From the NCBI GenBank assembly GCA_003260355.1, contig MPSQ01000001.1, positions 372,001-436,000 of the forward strand: a DNA stretch of 64,000 nt, read 5' to 3'. Positions 19,497 to 30,814 of the stretch are shown here, piece after piece. Each line of letters opens with the position of its first letter. The stretch's first letter is position 1. The notes below the pieces were generated by a model. That model made no database searches. It was given only the letters and a program-made list of their open reading frames with translations, and had not been told where the DNA came from. The translations under genes were made by a program, and so were the position numbers. Source of the DNA: SR1 bacterium human oral taxon HOT-345 (lineage in GTDB: Bacteria > Patescibacteriota > Gracilibacteria > Absconditabacterales > Absconditicoccaceae).

Positions 19497-21000
19497 TTTG
19501 TATAAGATTTTCAAAACTTTGGAGAAAATCCCTGCACAGAAGCCTGTTCAGATTTTTATTGATCCTGAACATCCTTTTTTTGAAAATCAACGATGGGGGA
19601 AACAGCTTTCTGACCTTGTTAAAGAAAGAAATCTGAATATTACTTTTCTGGCGGAGAAGGAGTCTAGTAGAAACTATTTTCGTCAGCTCGGTTTAAAGGT
19701 GTATTTTGAGGAAGAGAAGCCTATTATTAAGATTTTGAAAACGATTTCATTATTTCTTTTTGATATTAAGAGATTTCATCTTCATGCTTATGATAGGAAA
19801 AAATATCTTTTTTATCTTGTGTTTGTAGCTGAAATTTTAGCGGGGCTTGGAATCCTTTGGTTTCTCTTTCTGCTTATTCTTCCGAGTGCGAAAATAACGC
19901 TTAAAGTAGCCCAAAATACAGAAGATATTATTTATAACTTTCGTTATTATCCTGCAGGGGAGAGTGGCCATCTTGGTCTAATTAAACAGATCAGTATTCC
20001 TTATTATACAGGGAATTTGCAGTATGCATATCAGCTTTCTATTAGTACGGAAAATATCCAGCATATTATTAATCCTTCTGCTGGTTATGTGAAGGTATAT
20101 AATAAGACATCGAACACTATCAATCTTCTAGCCAATACTAGATTTGTGACGAATAATGGACTCATTTTCCTTTCTAAGATTCCGGTTACGATTCCTGCTG
20201 GGCTAGCAGATAATCCTTCAGAGACGAGGATTACGCTTTATGCGAATGATGTTGATGAAGAAGGGCTGATGATGGGGGTTAGAGGGAATATTTCTAAAGG
20301 CACAAAATTGACGATAAAAAATATTAGAGATAGCTTTTATCTTGGGCAAATCTGGGCAGAAAGTATAGAAGCTTTCACAGGAGGGAGCACTACTTCTGTT
20401 GGAATGGTTTCTGAAAAAGATAAAGAGCTTCTTTCTGCTAAGATTAGAGATGGAGTTTATGCTGATAAATTAAATATTGTAACTAGAGAGTTTAATCTGC
20501 CAGGAGCCCTTGTTTTGATGTTTGATTCTTTGATTAAGACGACTTTTCATTCGCTTTCTGTAGATGGAAAGATCGGAGAAAAGGCAACCTCTTTGAGAGG
20601 GCATGCTGAGGTTTCTTTTGATTTTTTCTACTTGAAATGGGCAGATATTGTGCAGGCTTTTACTTCTTATGTAAAGGAAAGGCAAGCTGACAGTATTCAA
20701 CTCATCAGTATTAATCCTAATTCCTTTGCACCTATTAACGATATTAAACACACCACAAGAGATGAGGTTTTCATTATCCCAACCAAAGCGACCATCTTGC
20801 AAGGCTATGATTTTGGAAAAGACGTGAAGGGGATTCTCCCTACTATCAAGAATACTGTTTCTTGAATGACTGTAGAGGAAGCCAGGAAGTATATCCTCCA
20901 ATACTCAGAAATTGCTAGTGTAAAGATAGATTTGGGATTCTTTCATTCAGAAAAAATTCCCGATGTGAGATCGAGAATTAAGATTAATGTGGAATTATAA
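19468..21000 (+). CDS. Large membrane-anchored surface protein, baseplate-J-like
   Basis: A 510-residue protein. A cytoplasmic part of ~110 residues is followed by one transmembrane helix (KKYLFYLVFVAEILAGLGILWFLFLLILP region, about 110-140) and a long extracytoplasmic domain. The stretch GYVKVYNKTSNTINLLANTRF ... ISKIPVTIPAG resembles the repeated beta domain of baseplate J/gp47-type proteins that are common in CPR genomes. It may be part of a cell-surface structure. One TGA near the end is read as Gly. Confidence 0.65.
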
Positions 21001-21011
21001 CTTCGCTTTGT

Positions 21012-22034
21012 TTAGAAGTTTCTGAAAATATCACGGACTGCTTTCATTTTTTCTTTTTCCGCTTCAATTTCCTCTCGTTTGTTTGCTAATTCTGTGTGTT
21101 TTTGTTCGAATAGGAAGTTGAATTTGTTGATTTTTTCTAGGACTTGGGTTGCTTTGAGCGGATCTTGAAGATCTTTGTTTTCTTCGTAAAGAAGTGCTCC
21201 ATTGATATTAACGGTGAGATTTTTGTCGGCTTCTTCCGGTTTAAAGAGGAGCTCGTGTTCTATTACTTCGTTATGGATGAGGTCTTCTATCTTTTTGTGG
21301 AGGAGGAGACTGTTGACTTTTCCGTTTTCCTCAAGCTGTGGCGAAATGGTATAGCGAATTACACTTTTTTCTGTATTGTTCCCAAGAATTTCAAAGTCAG
21401 AATTGGTTGCTTTTTCAATTTTGTTTTGTAAGGTCAGGATTTCCTTGCTCAGAGTAAAGAGATTTGTATATGCTTGCATAAGATTTGAAAGCTCGGACTT
21501 TGGTTCGGATTCCATTTGATGATGTGCCTCTTGTTCGGAAGTTCTTGCTTGTTCTTCTTTATGCTCAGCGCTTTTTTCTTCTTTTTCTGAAGGGGCAGTG
21601 TTTGTTTTTTCTTGATTTAACGGCTCTACGTATAATGGAGCCTCAAAAGATACCTCCTCTTCGGTTTCTTCGGATGCAGTCTTTTCAACTGGAGGGAGAA
21701 TCTCAACATTGAGAGGAGATTCTGAGATAAGATCAGATTTTTCTTCTGGTGCAATTTCTGCTGGCTGGGAATTTCTTGTGAAAGAAGGGCTTTCTATTTG
21801 GAATGTTTCAGCTGATGAAGGTGTGGAGGTTTCTTCATTAGGGACTGATTCTTCCTCCTCAAATGAAAAATCAAACTCTTGATCTGCTCCAGTAGGATTG
21901 GAAATTTGCTCAAATTTTTCTAGGTTTTCAAAGACACTTTCGTTGCCTCAGAAAAACGATCTTTTGGTTCAGGATTCTTGATTTTGAGAAACTGTATTTG
22001 CTGTGGTAGCTGGGGTTTGAGTTGCATCTGCCAT
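21012..22034 (-). CDS. Acidic low-complexity protein with C-terminal coiled coil
   Basis: A 340-residue protein. The first ~170 residues are Glu/Pro/Ser/Thr-rich and probably disordered. The last ~160 residues form helices with coiled-coil character (LSNLMQAYTNLFTLSKEIL ... ELANKREEIEAEKEKMKAV). No signal peptide or membrane segment is seen. Two TGA codons near the start are read as Gly. It is convergent with the surface-protein gene, leaving only 11 nt between them. Function unknown. Confidence 0.65.
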
Positions 22035-22067
22035 TTCTTTGCCTAAGAAGAATCTAAAACGATTTTT

Positions 22068-22095
22068 ATTATATTCAGAAAGCTTTATAAAGCAA
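22068..22095 (-). promoter_or_regulatory. Promoter of the acidic coiled-coil protein gene
   Basis: Minus strand TTGCTT (22090-22095), 16-nt spacer, TATAAT (22068-22073). Confidence 0.75.
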
Positions 22096-22210
22096 ATTAT
22101 TGTTCTTTTTTTGTCGTTTTTTGATAAAAAGATTTGTATTATGAAGACTAAATCATATACTCTGGTTATCGCTCTTAGGCGATTCTTTAATTTATTATTC
22201 TTTCGGTTAA

Positions 22211-22567
22211 ATGACAGAAGAAATGGTAATCAGCCAGACAAAATTATTCGTGGGTTGATTGAACTGGAAAATGAGGGGAAATGACCTCAAAACGGAATTC
22301 TCTAAATTTGGAGAAGTTGTATCAGCAAGAGTGAATCTTGATCAAACAACAAAACCTCCAAGGAGTAGAGGATTTGGATTCGTAGAATTTTCAAATGCTG
22401 CGGATGCTGCTAAAGCTCAAGCTGAGATGGATGGTGTAGAGGTTTGGGGGAGAATGATTAAGGTCGATTTTGCTAAAGAAAACCCTAACAGAGTCCCTAG
22501 ATCTGAATATCAACATGAATCAAAGGTAAATGCTTTTATGGGAGATGATGATGACGTTACTTTCTAG
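22211..22567 (+). CDS. RRM-type RNA-binding protein
   Basis: A 118-residue single-RRM protein. RNP2 is KLFVGGLNW (one Gly is TGA) and RNP1 is RGFGFVEF, with the usual beta-alpha-beta spacing. The tail is short and acidic (GDDDDVTF). Bacterial proteins of this type bind single-stranded RNA, often under cold or stress conditions. A strong terminator follows. Confidence 0.9.
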
Positions 22568-22596
22568 TGCGGTTTTCAATACTCTACATATCTAAG

Positions 22597-22628
22597 AAAT
22601 CTGAGTGGTATGCTCAGATTTTTTTTGA
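22597..22628 (+). terminator. Rho-independent terminator of the RRM gene
   Basis: Perfect 9-bp stem AAATCTGAG / CTCAGATTT (22597-22605 with 22613-22621), 7-nt loop, T-run. Confidence 0.9.
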
Positions 22629-22692
22629 AAGAAAAAAAAGAAAAAGCTGACTTTTTTCCGTTGTTTTGTTTGGAATTGTGTGTTTTTTGAGT

Positions 22693-22862
22693 AAAAAGCA
22701 GAAAGTGGTCCAAGAATATGATATTTTTCTATCAAAAAGCAGAAAGTGCTCCAAGAATATGATATTTTTCTATCAAAAAGTAGAAAGTGACCCAAGAATA
22801 TGATATTTTTCTATCAAAAAGCGGAAAGTGGTCCAAGAATATGATATTTTTCTATCAAAAAG
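22693..22862. repeat. 41-bp tandem repeat, four copies plus a partial
   Basis: Copies begin at 22693, 22734, 22775 and 22816, with a partial fifth at 22857. Each contains AAAAAGCAGAAAGTGGTCC (with a few changes) and CAAGAATATGATATTTTTCT. Differences sit mostly in the first 20 bases. There are no unique spacers, so this is not CRISPR. The period is not a multiple of three and no gene fits. The remainder of 22629-22955 holds nothing else identifiable. Confidence 0.9.
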
Positions 22863-22956
22863 CTCAAAGCGCTCTCAGCCTCTGATAGCATCTTTCTCGT
22901 AATTGGAAAAGCTCTAGCAAAAGTGATAGGTTTTGGGAAGCTCAGGATTGATAATC

Positions 22957-22982
22957 GAAAAAACCTGACGATTCATCAGGTT
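22957..22982 (-). terminator. Rho-independent terminator (leftward)
   Basis: AACCTGA / TCAGGTT stem (22962-22968 with 22976-22982) followed on the minus strand by TTTTTTCG. It ends the leftward gene that stops at 23016. Confidence 0.8.
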
Positions 22983-23015
22983 CTTTCAGATTTTTAGAGC
23001 TATACTTATGATTGT

Positions 23016-24593
23016 TTAGAGTTTTTCGATCGAGATTTGTTTTGCAAAGTCAAATCGGGCTGGATTTTTGACTTCGATAACGAATTTTTTATTGCCAAAC
23101 TCTTTGAGGAGGTAATTATCACCAGGAAGGGTAAAGTCTTTTTTGAAACTACATTCGTAGATGATCACGCTTGGAGAGGACTGCAGATTTTCCTCGTCGG
23201 TATATTGGATCACTCTGGTTGCATAATTACAGCGAACCCCTGCCTGTCCAAAATCTTCGTCTGCACTATCTATAGAATATGCAATATTTGGAGATGGAAA
23301 GACTATCGTATATTCTCCTCTGCTTGAACTTAAGCTCATTGTCTTTTCAAGGTTAACAGGAAACTGTTTTACATTAGGGGTTGTTGGGAGTTTATTTGCG
23401 TTTGAAGTTTCCTTGGAGGGATTTGTTGGCTCTTCCTTTTTTGGCTCGACTTTTGTTTCGCTCTTGCTGGTGGTTGTTTCGTTATTTTTGGAACCAGTTT
23501 CGGTTGCTTCTGCTGTTTGAGCGGTTTCTTTGACTTTGAGATCAAGGAATTTGAGTTTCGTTGGTTTGCTGAGGTCGAGCATTGCTTCGCAGGTAAAGGT
23601 TTTTTCTCCCTTTCCTTCCATTGTGATCTTCAAGCCATCGCTGGTTTTGGTTGCGGTATGGTTGGTGATGCTTTCGGTAGTTGCGTCTGCTCCTAGGCAG
23701 GTTTTTACTCCGTATTGATTTACAACGTTTTTGATGAGTTCTGCATTAGCGATAATGATCAGATTTTTGATCTTTTCTACTTCTTCGTCCTCTGCATTGT
23801 TGATGAAGTAGCCTCGTCGGTTTCCGTTTTGAAAGAATCGGGTTTTCTCTTCAGGGAGCTTGTAAAAGGTATCGCCATTAAGGGTTGTAACTTTTTTGGC
23901 AGATAGACCTTCAAAGGTTCTTGTGAGTTCTTTACAATTGGTATCGCCTTGACTAGTGCAAGTGAAATAATTGATGGTGGTAATTTTCTCGTTATCGAGG
24001 TTTTTGATGCTGATTTTACTATTTTCTCCCGCTTCGCCTACGAAAGCATATTGATCGAAGAAATTAGATGGAAATCAGATCCCTGCTTGGTTTAGATAAA
24101 CGCCAGGATTTGTGGTTTCTTCGCTGTTCTCGGAAGGAGAATCTGTTTCGCTTTTACTACTATTATTCTTTTCGATCGTTTTTACCTCTACGAGAGCTTG
24201 TCCTTGGTAGATGGCTTCGATTGTTCCTTCAATCTTGAAAATATCCCCTGTCATAATAGTATAATTATTGAGCGAGATTGTTGAACTTTTGAGGAGGAAT
24301 TTTTCTCCATCAGGCGTCGTTAACGTATGTGTATAGGTCAGCAAATCTCCATCTGCAGTCAGTTTTCCTTCTTTTTCGATGGGGTTTCCCACGGTATAGC
24401 CGTTTTCTACTGCGGGGGTAGGAAGGGAGGGATTGAAGAGTTTATTCTTCATAAGGTATCCGCCTCCTCAAATCAAAAGGATAATCACAATTCGGATCCA
24501 AGCTCAGCTTTTTTTCTGTTGAGGGTTCCTGATGACTCCTCCAGAAAAATCTGCTTTTTTGGGCTGTTTACTAAAAAAATCTTGTTTTTGCAT
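23016..24593 (-). CDS. Membrane-anchored extracytoplasmic protein of unknown function
   Basis: A 525-residue protein. About 35 polar residues precede a single transmembrane helix (WIRIVIILLIGGGGYLM), followed by a large exported domain with several Thr/Ser/Glu-rich linkers (for example NNETTTSKSETKVEPKKEEP). Six Cys in the exported part may form disulphides. Three TGA codons are read as Gly, two in the helix. It lies downstream of secD but behind a terminator, so it is probably a separate unit. Confidence 0.65.
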
Positions 24594-24734
24594 GGTTATG
24601 GTCAAGGTAGGGAATAAAAACGCTTGTATAATAAAAAAAGAAGACTGATTTTCAAGGTCAGATTTTCTTTTTCTCCCCATTTTTTGATGATGGAGGATGT
24701 GGTTTGTTGGGCGTTTTTTTGCTGGGATTGAGTA

Positions 24735-24774
24735 TTTAAAAAAATCAACCGGCTTTTTGATTTCCGGTTGATTT
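24735..24774 (-). terminator. Rho-independent terminator of secD
   Basis: Perfect 11-bp stem AAATCAACCGG / CCGGTTGATTT (24742-24752 with 24764-24774), followed on the minus strand by a T-run, 27 nt after the secD stop. Confidence 0.9.
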
Positions 24775-24800
24775 GATGGCTATGAGCGGTAGGATGAGGA

Positions 24801-26519
24801 TTAATCCTTTTTATTTTTGTAGATAGTGCGTAAAGCCTCCTCGATAAATGGCACATTGAGCACTAAAGTAAGAATTGCTGTTAGAATAATCATTGATCCG
24901 AATCCCTTGAAAATACTGATTCCATAAGCGAAGAGCAAAACTCAGATCAAGAGGGTAGAAACTTGACCATCTCTGATGGCAGATCGGCTTCTTTTTTGTG
25001 CGGTTTCAATAGCGGCACTATAAGATTTTCAGCTCTTTACTTCTTCGTTCATTCTTTCAAAGATGAGGATATTCGCATCGACTGCCATACCAATAGAAAG
25101 GATAATAGCAGCGATTCCACTGAGTGATAATGCGTAATCAATAAGCTTGAGTGTAGCTAAGAGCACTATAAAAAAGAAGAACATCGTTGCTGTTGTTACG
25201 GCGGCTTTTCTTCGTCCGTAGATGAAGAACATGTAAATAATGATAGCGAGTGTTCCTACTCCAGTAGCGATTAATGCTCCCTGAAATGCTGAGTCTCCTA
25301 GCGAAGGGCTAACTTTTTCCTCTTGGAGAAGTATGAGTGGAGCTGGCATATTTCAAGCATTGAGTTCTTTTGCCATTGCGATTGCTTCATCTTTTCCAAA
25401 TCCTCCAGAGATCTGGGCTTTCCCATCGCAGATTTTTTCACGGATGTTTGCTTGGGTTGCAAGTGCTCCTCCTACGAAGATTGCCATACTTTTTCCTACG
25501 TTGTTTTGAGTAACTTGGCAGAAAAGCTCTCCTCCTTTGGTATTAAAACCAATACTCACTCCTGCCTGTCCGAATTGTGTGGTTTCAGGTCTTGCGATGG
25601 TAAAGTAAGCTCCATTGAGTGGGGTTCCGTCGTTTCCCTGTGCGATTTTTCGAGAGAGTCTGTCTTGAATGAAGATTTCATCAATAGTGTAGAGGGTTTG
25701 ATTACCTGAGGAGTTGTTTCCTGTGTTTGCGATAGCTGAGATTTCGTTTTTAGCTGTTACACGGAAGACGAGGAATCCGTCAATTTCTATAGGCACCTCT
25801 TCTCCTGAACCATTTTGGTAAGATTCTCTCAAATATGCTCCCTCTACGACGTTGGAAATTTGGTTGAGTGGGATGGTATTTAGAAGTTCACTATTGTCTT
25901 TGTAAATCTCTGGAAGCTGCTCTAAAGTTCAGGTAATCGTTCTTGCTGCGATATTTTCTGCACCTTGATTTGCATATAATTCTATCATCTTTGTAGGATT
26001 GGCGAGAACTTCGGTTCTGATTTTTTCGGCAAGTGCCTTTCTCTGGGCAATAGTCTCCTCAGTTACAGCGTCTTCATTTTGGAGTCTGAATTCAAGTTCT
26101 ACAGTTTTTCCGATAATTTCTTTTGCTTGATCGAGATCTGCAACTCCTCCAATTTCAACGACTACTTGAGTCTCATCACCGATTGTTTGTGTTTTTGCTA
26201 CGTAGTCACTTACTCCAAGTCCTGAAATTCTAGAGTCAATGTTTTTTAGAATGATCTGTTCGATATCCTTTTTGACCTGGAGGAATTCATTGCTTGTATA
26301 CAGTTTTTCGTATTTTGAATAGTCGATCTTGTAGGTTAGTTTTGTCCCTCAAGAGATATCGAGTCCTTTTCTAAAATGAGTAATTCCTTTTGTGGTAAGG
26401 ATCCAATCCCTTTTAAAGGTTTCAGAATTAAAGGTCCTTCCTACAAAAAATACAAAAAAAAGACTGATCACAAATAGGACTGCGAGTGTGAGTCTTTTTG
26501 TCGTCAAAAACCCTTTCAT
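24801..26519 (-). CDS. secD: Protein translocase subunit SecD
   Basis: A 572-residue protein with one N-terminal helix, a periplasmic P1 region (KGLDISGGTKLTYKID, KNIDSRISGLGVSD, VVVEIGGVADLDQAKEIIG) and a C-terminal five-helix domain with PAPLILLQEEKVSPSLG and IGMAVDANILIFERMNEE. These are the SecD signatures. SecD uses the proton motive force to help SecYEG export proteins. Five to seven TGA codons are read as Gly, including one in LDISGG. The partner SecF is not adjacent. Confidence 0.93.
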
Positions 26520-26550
26520 ATGCCAATAAAATGTAAAATAAAACGGCGTT

Positions 26551-26578
26551 AATATATGGTTTTTCTCTAAAAATACAA
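26551..26578 (-). promoter_or_regulatory. secD promoter
   Basis: Minus strand TTGTAT (26573-26578), 16-nt spacer, TATATT (26551-26556). Confidence 0.7.
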
Positions 26579-26597
26579 GACTAACTTGACTTTTAGC

Positions 26598-26625
26598 TTG
26601 CATTGGAAGAAAAGAAATATACTAT
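26598..26625 (+). promoter_or_regulatory. Promoter of the DUF2304-glycosyltransferase gene
   Basis: TTGCAT (26598-26603), 16-nt spacer, TACTAT (26620-26625), divergent from the secD promoter. Confidence 0.65.
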
Positions 26626-26687
26626 GCACTGTGATTTAGTTTGTTTGTATTTTCATGATTCCTGAGTTTCTGTTTTTTTTCTTTCCT

Positions 26688-27776
26688 ATGTCTAAGCTAC
26701 AGATGCTGCTCTTTCTCGTAAGCATTGCTTTTATGATCTTTTCACTAAAGACATATAAGAGAAAAAAAATCTGATTTTTTACTTTTTGTTTTCTTTTTTT
26801 AGGTTCTCTTGCGGTTGGAGTTTTTTCACTAAAGATTCAGCGACTTAATGCGATAGGAATTACCTTTGGGCTTAATAGGGGAGCGGATTTGATCGTTTAT
26901 CTCTCTGTAATGGTACTTTTTTATTTGATTTTTTATCTTTTAAATACGGTTTCTAAGTCGTGAACCGATCTTACAAGATTGATTTCTGCAATGGCGATTG
27001 AAAAGGCTTTTCTTGAGAATAAGGCACAAATTCTTGCACGAAAAAATAGTTCTCCTTGGGATGAGTTCGTTTTTAATGTTAGAGTATTTAATGAGGAAAG
27101 AGTATTGTCTCAGGCTCTTGATGAAATGATTGAGTTTGGAATTAGAAAATTTGTCTTTATCAATGATGGATCAAAGGATAACTCTCTTTCAATTTTAGAA
27201 GAAAAAAGGAGGGAACATCCAGATTTACTTTTTATTATACTTTCCCATACGATCAATAGAGGTTGAGGAGCTGCGAATAAGACCTGATATGCATTTATCA
27301 GGAAATATGCTGAACTTCTGCAGGTTAAATGGATGGTTGGGTTTGATCCTGATGGACAGATGGATATCAAGGATATGTTGGCTTTTCAAAAAGCTATTCT
27401 CAAGCATCCTGAAGCTGATCTTTTTTTGGGTTCGAGATTTATTAAGTGAGCGAAAACACTTGCGATGCCTAGAATGAGGAGGTGTATTTTGGCTATTTCT
27501 AGATTGGTTACAAGGATCTTTTATGGGGTTCGTGTTTCAGATCCGCATAATGGATATAGGGTTTTTACTATCCCTGCATTACAACAGATTACTTTAGAAG
27601 CGGATGGTATGCATTATGCTAACGAGCTGAATGAGCAAATTTGAATTCATAAGCTCAAGTTTGTAGAAGTCCCTGTTTATATTCGTTATACTCAATACTC
27701 TCTTTCAAAAGGGCAAAAAAACAGCAACAGTATTAAACTGGGCTTTGAAATGCTTTATAAGAAGTTTTTGGGATAA
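26688..27776 (+). CDS. DUF2304 - family 2 glycosyltransferase fusion
   Basis: A 362-residue protein. Residues 1-105 form three hydrophobic helices ending in GLNRGADLIVYLSVMVLFYL, the DUF2304 signature. Residues ~120-362 are a GT-A glycosyltransferase family 2 domain with FVFINDGSKDNSL, the DxD motif in MVGFDPDGQMD and SDPHNGYRVF. DUF2304 proteins are usually separate genes beside dolichol-phosphate-mannose-synthase-like enzymes, so this is a fusion of two neighbours. It likely transfers sugar to polyprenyl phosphate at the membrane. Seven TGA codons are read as Gly. ATG 26655 is an alternative start. Confidence 0.85.
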
Positions 27777-27817
27777 TTAGTATTTAAAATCTGATTTTAT
27801 TCTTATTTTTTAGAGCA

Positions 27818-28705
27818 ATGATTGAGAGTCTTCGCCATTCATTTATGTTTGCTCGGTCGAGTTTGACGAGCTTTGTTGCTGAGCAACCTTTTTTGTTTGT
27901 TATTATTGCTTTATTGGTCCTTTGGTCGATTATTTCTCATTTTATAAAATCTGCTCTGAAGAAAAAATATATTGACCCTTATGAACGTTCTAAAAATACC
28001 CAAAATAAGCAGTTTTATATTGAGTATTACAGAAGAAGTCAGTATGTTAATGTATTTGGGGTTGCTCTTGTTGTAATTCTGTTTTTTACGTATCTTTTGA
28101 CTAAAGATAAGATCGTATGAACGGTATTGGCAGTTGGAATTTGAGCGATATTGATTACCTTTCAGACGTTTACAGTTTCCTTTTTTACTTATTTTATTCT
28201 AGTGAGGAACTATAATGTTGGAGATACCGTTAGTGTAGGAGCTTGAAAGTATCAGTGAGAAATTTTGTATATTAAATCGCTCTATATGGGGATCTCTGGG
28301 AAAAATGATTTTGGTGAAAATACGGGAGAGTTTTATATCATTCCTAATCATCAAATTTGGACCAATCCGGTTGTTAAGGTTGATCTTTCTCTAGATAATG
28401 TGACTAAACATTCCCTTACTTTAGTGTATGATGGTACAAATTTTTTGCTTCCTTTTGATGAATTTATTCAAGAATTAGAGGCTTTTCTTCTTGGATTGAT
28501 GCCAATTAAAGCCGCATCTCAGGTTTCTTATTTTAAAAGTTATATAGGAGTCCGTTATAAGATTGATTTTACTTATGACAAAGATGGAAAACCTTGTGTT
28601 TGGATCTGATTTGTGGCAAAGAGGTCTGAATGAGTTCGTATTAAGAAAGCAATTCTTAGCTTCGTTGAGGCAAAAAAAATCTCTTGATCCAGTATTGTCT
28701 GATAG
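27818..28705 (+). CDS. mscS: MscS-type mechanosensitive ion channel
   Basis: A 295-residue protein with three hydrophobic helices, the pore-lining third being rich in Gly and Ala (GTVLAVGIGAILITFQTFTV). The MscS beta domain follows with NYNVGDTVSVGAGKYQGEILYIKSLYMGI and the conserved IPNHQIWTNPVVK. Such channels release solutes on hypo-osmotic shock. Several of the seven TGA codons fall in the Gly-rich pore helix and beta domain. Confidence 0.88.
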
Positions 28706-28723
28706 CGTAGTTTAAAAGTTTTT

Positions 28724-29797
28724 TTATTTTCTCCATTGGAAATAGCATTGTTCGTTGCCATTGAAGAGTTTTTTTTCGTTTCGCCTTTCTTCTTTTGTTT
28801 TATTAATAGAATAGGTGCTGATCCATCCTCAGAAGATATTTCACTCAAAAGTATCGTTTAATCTCGTGTATATGTTCTCTAAATTCTGATTTTTGATTCT
28901 TTTCCCATAAGGAGGATTGGTGATGATTCGAGTGTTTTCTTCTGTGTGAAAGTTGCTCGTTAAAAAGTTTTTTTGCTGAAAAGAGATGATATCTCCTACA
29001 TTGGCACGTTTTGCATTGTTTTGTGCAATATTTATCATTTGAGTGTCGATATCCGAGGCAAAGATTGTATATTTGTTTTTGAAGATTCACGCTTTGGCAT
29101 CTTGCTTGATTTTTTCAAAAGTTCAGGCTTCGAAATTTTTGAACTTCTCAAAAGCAAAGTTTCTCCGTGATCATGGTGCGATATTTTTGGCAAGGAGTGC
29201 TCCTTCTATAGCGATGGTTCCAGATCAGCAAAAGGGATCGATTAATGGGCTTTTGAATTTTCGGTTGGCGAGTAGAAGTAGAGCAACCGCGAGATTCTCT
29301 TTTAAGGGTGCTTCTCAGGCTTGGGTTTTGTAGCCTCTTTGGTAAAGTGCTCTTCATGAGCTGTTTAGATAAAGGTGAGCTTTGTTGTTTTCAATACTCA
29401 AGAGGAGCTCAGTGGTAAAGCTTTCTTCTTTTCAAAAATTGGCTATACTTTCAAGAAGTGCTTTATGTGCTACAGATTGGATTGCTCTGCTTGCACTTAG
29501 CATTGAGTTTTTTGTCTGGATCTTGAGTGATAATTTTGTATTGCTAAGGTATTGTCCGTAGGCGCTTCATTTTATCAGATTGAAAAGCTGATTGAAGTCT
29601 TTTGCCTCTCCGGAAGCAAGTTCGATGAAAACTTTATTTGCTAATCTTGACCAAAAATTAATTCTCATCATATTATACATATCAGTCGTGAGAAAAGTTC
29701 CTGTTTGAAAGGTATCTCTTGGAGTTACTCAGATTTTTTTTAGTTCGTTTGCAAGTAAACTTCAAAGTCCAAATGGACATGTGATTAGGAGATTCAT
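28724..29797 (-). CDS. rlmL: RlmL-type 23S rRNA m2G methyltransferase (THUMP + UPF0020)
   Basis: A 357-residue protein. An N-terminal ferredoxin-like/THUMP region is followed by a methyltransferase with DPFCGSGTIAIEGALLA, FASDIDTQMINIAQNNAKRA and the catalytic NPPYGKR. It corresponds to the N-terminal half of E. coli RlmKL, which methylates a guanine N2 in 23S rRNA. The gene has at least twelve Gly-coding TGA codons and is unreadable with the standard code. It is convergent with mscS. Confidence 0.85.
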
Positions 29798-30035
29798 ATG
29801 CTCTTTAGAAAAAATAAAGCAGATTAACTTATATTTTTTTATATGAAAGTTTCAAGTTCTTCTCCCTATTGGAATTTATCGGGGGGAGTATTTCTCTTGA
29901 TTTAAGAACTAGTTTTTTTATCATTCTTTTATTTTTTTGTTAAACTTTGGAGTTTCGGTTTAGATCTAGGGAAGGTTGGTATTTTTGTATTCTTTATATT
30001 GGTTTATATGTTTTTTTATTTTCTTAGGTGGTGCT

Positions 30036-30590
30036 ATGCATATAGAGTATGAGTTAAAAGTTTTGGATATTGATGTGGAGCAGGTGAGGGAAAAGTTATC
30101 AAATCTAGGAGCTTCTTATTTGGGAAAAAAGTTTTTTCGCAGATATACCTATGATATGCATCCACCTCAACCAGCGAAATGGATTAGGTTAAGGACGGAT
30201 GGATCTGTTTCGACGTTAACCTGTAAACATATTCTTGATCCAGATGCAATAGATGGTGTAAAGGAATGGGAGTTTGAGGTCTGAGATTTTGTCGTTGCGA
30301 ATCAGTTTCTTGAGCAAATAGGATATAAGGCAAAGAGCTATCAAGAAAATATGCGTGAGAGTTATGTATTTATGAATTGTACAGTGGAAATAGATTCTCG
30401 ACCTTTGATTCCAAGTTATCTTGAGATTGAGGGGAATTCTGAAGAAGAAGTGCTCAAGGTTTTGCAGGTTTTGGGGCTTGATCGTTCTGATCATACCTCC
30501 CAAAATACTATTCAGATTTATGAGAGATATGGAATTTGTGGTATGGATCAATTTCCTTATCTTGCTTTTGATTGTGTGATAAAAAAGTAG
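30036..30590 (+). CDS. CYTH-domain protein (class IV adenylate cyclase/triphosphatase fold)
   Basis: A 184-residue protein with the N-terminal HIEYELKVLDID (the ExExK-like motif EYELK), YTYDMHPPQPAKWIRLRTDG and a late acidic strand in SYLEIEGNSEEEV. CYTH proteins hydrolyse triphosphates or make cAMP inside a beta barrel with metal. The exact substrate cannot be told. One TGA is read as Gly. The ~240 bases before it hold divergent AT-rich promoter DNA only. Confidence 0.8.
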
Positions 30591-30685
30591 GAGTTTGATG
30601 TTATGATTTTTGAAATTTCGTTTGTTGAGTATTTTTTACTAAAAAGGTAATTCTAGATTGATTTTTCTTCTGAATAAAAAATCTC

Positions 30686-30713
30686 TTGCATTTTTTGATA
30701 GCATCTATATACT
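30686..30713 (+). promoter_or_regulatory. dnaK promoter
   Basis: TTGCAT (30686-30691), 16-nt spacer, TATACT (30708-30713), the best match to the window consensus. No CIRCE operator is visible between it and the ATG at 30815. Confidence 0.75.
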
Positions 30714-30814
30714 TTAGGTGCTACGGGGGAGAAAAAGAAAAATAAAAAATCTGACTTTTCTGGGCATATAATCTGAACTATTCAGACTTTTATTTTGTTT
30801 ACATACGTATTAAA

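Noticed and set aside
22592-22795. Leftward open frame across the 41-bp repeats
   Set aside because: The repeat period is not a multiple of three and the frame consists of terminator and repeat DNA.
22693-22862. CRISPR array
   Set aside because: Whole 41-bp units repeat with no unique spacers, and no cas genes are present.
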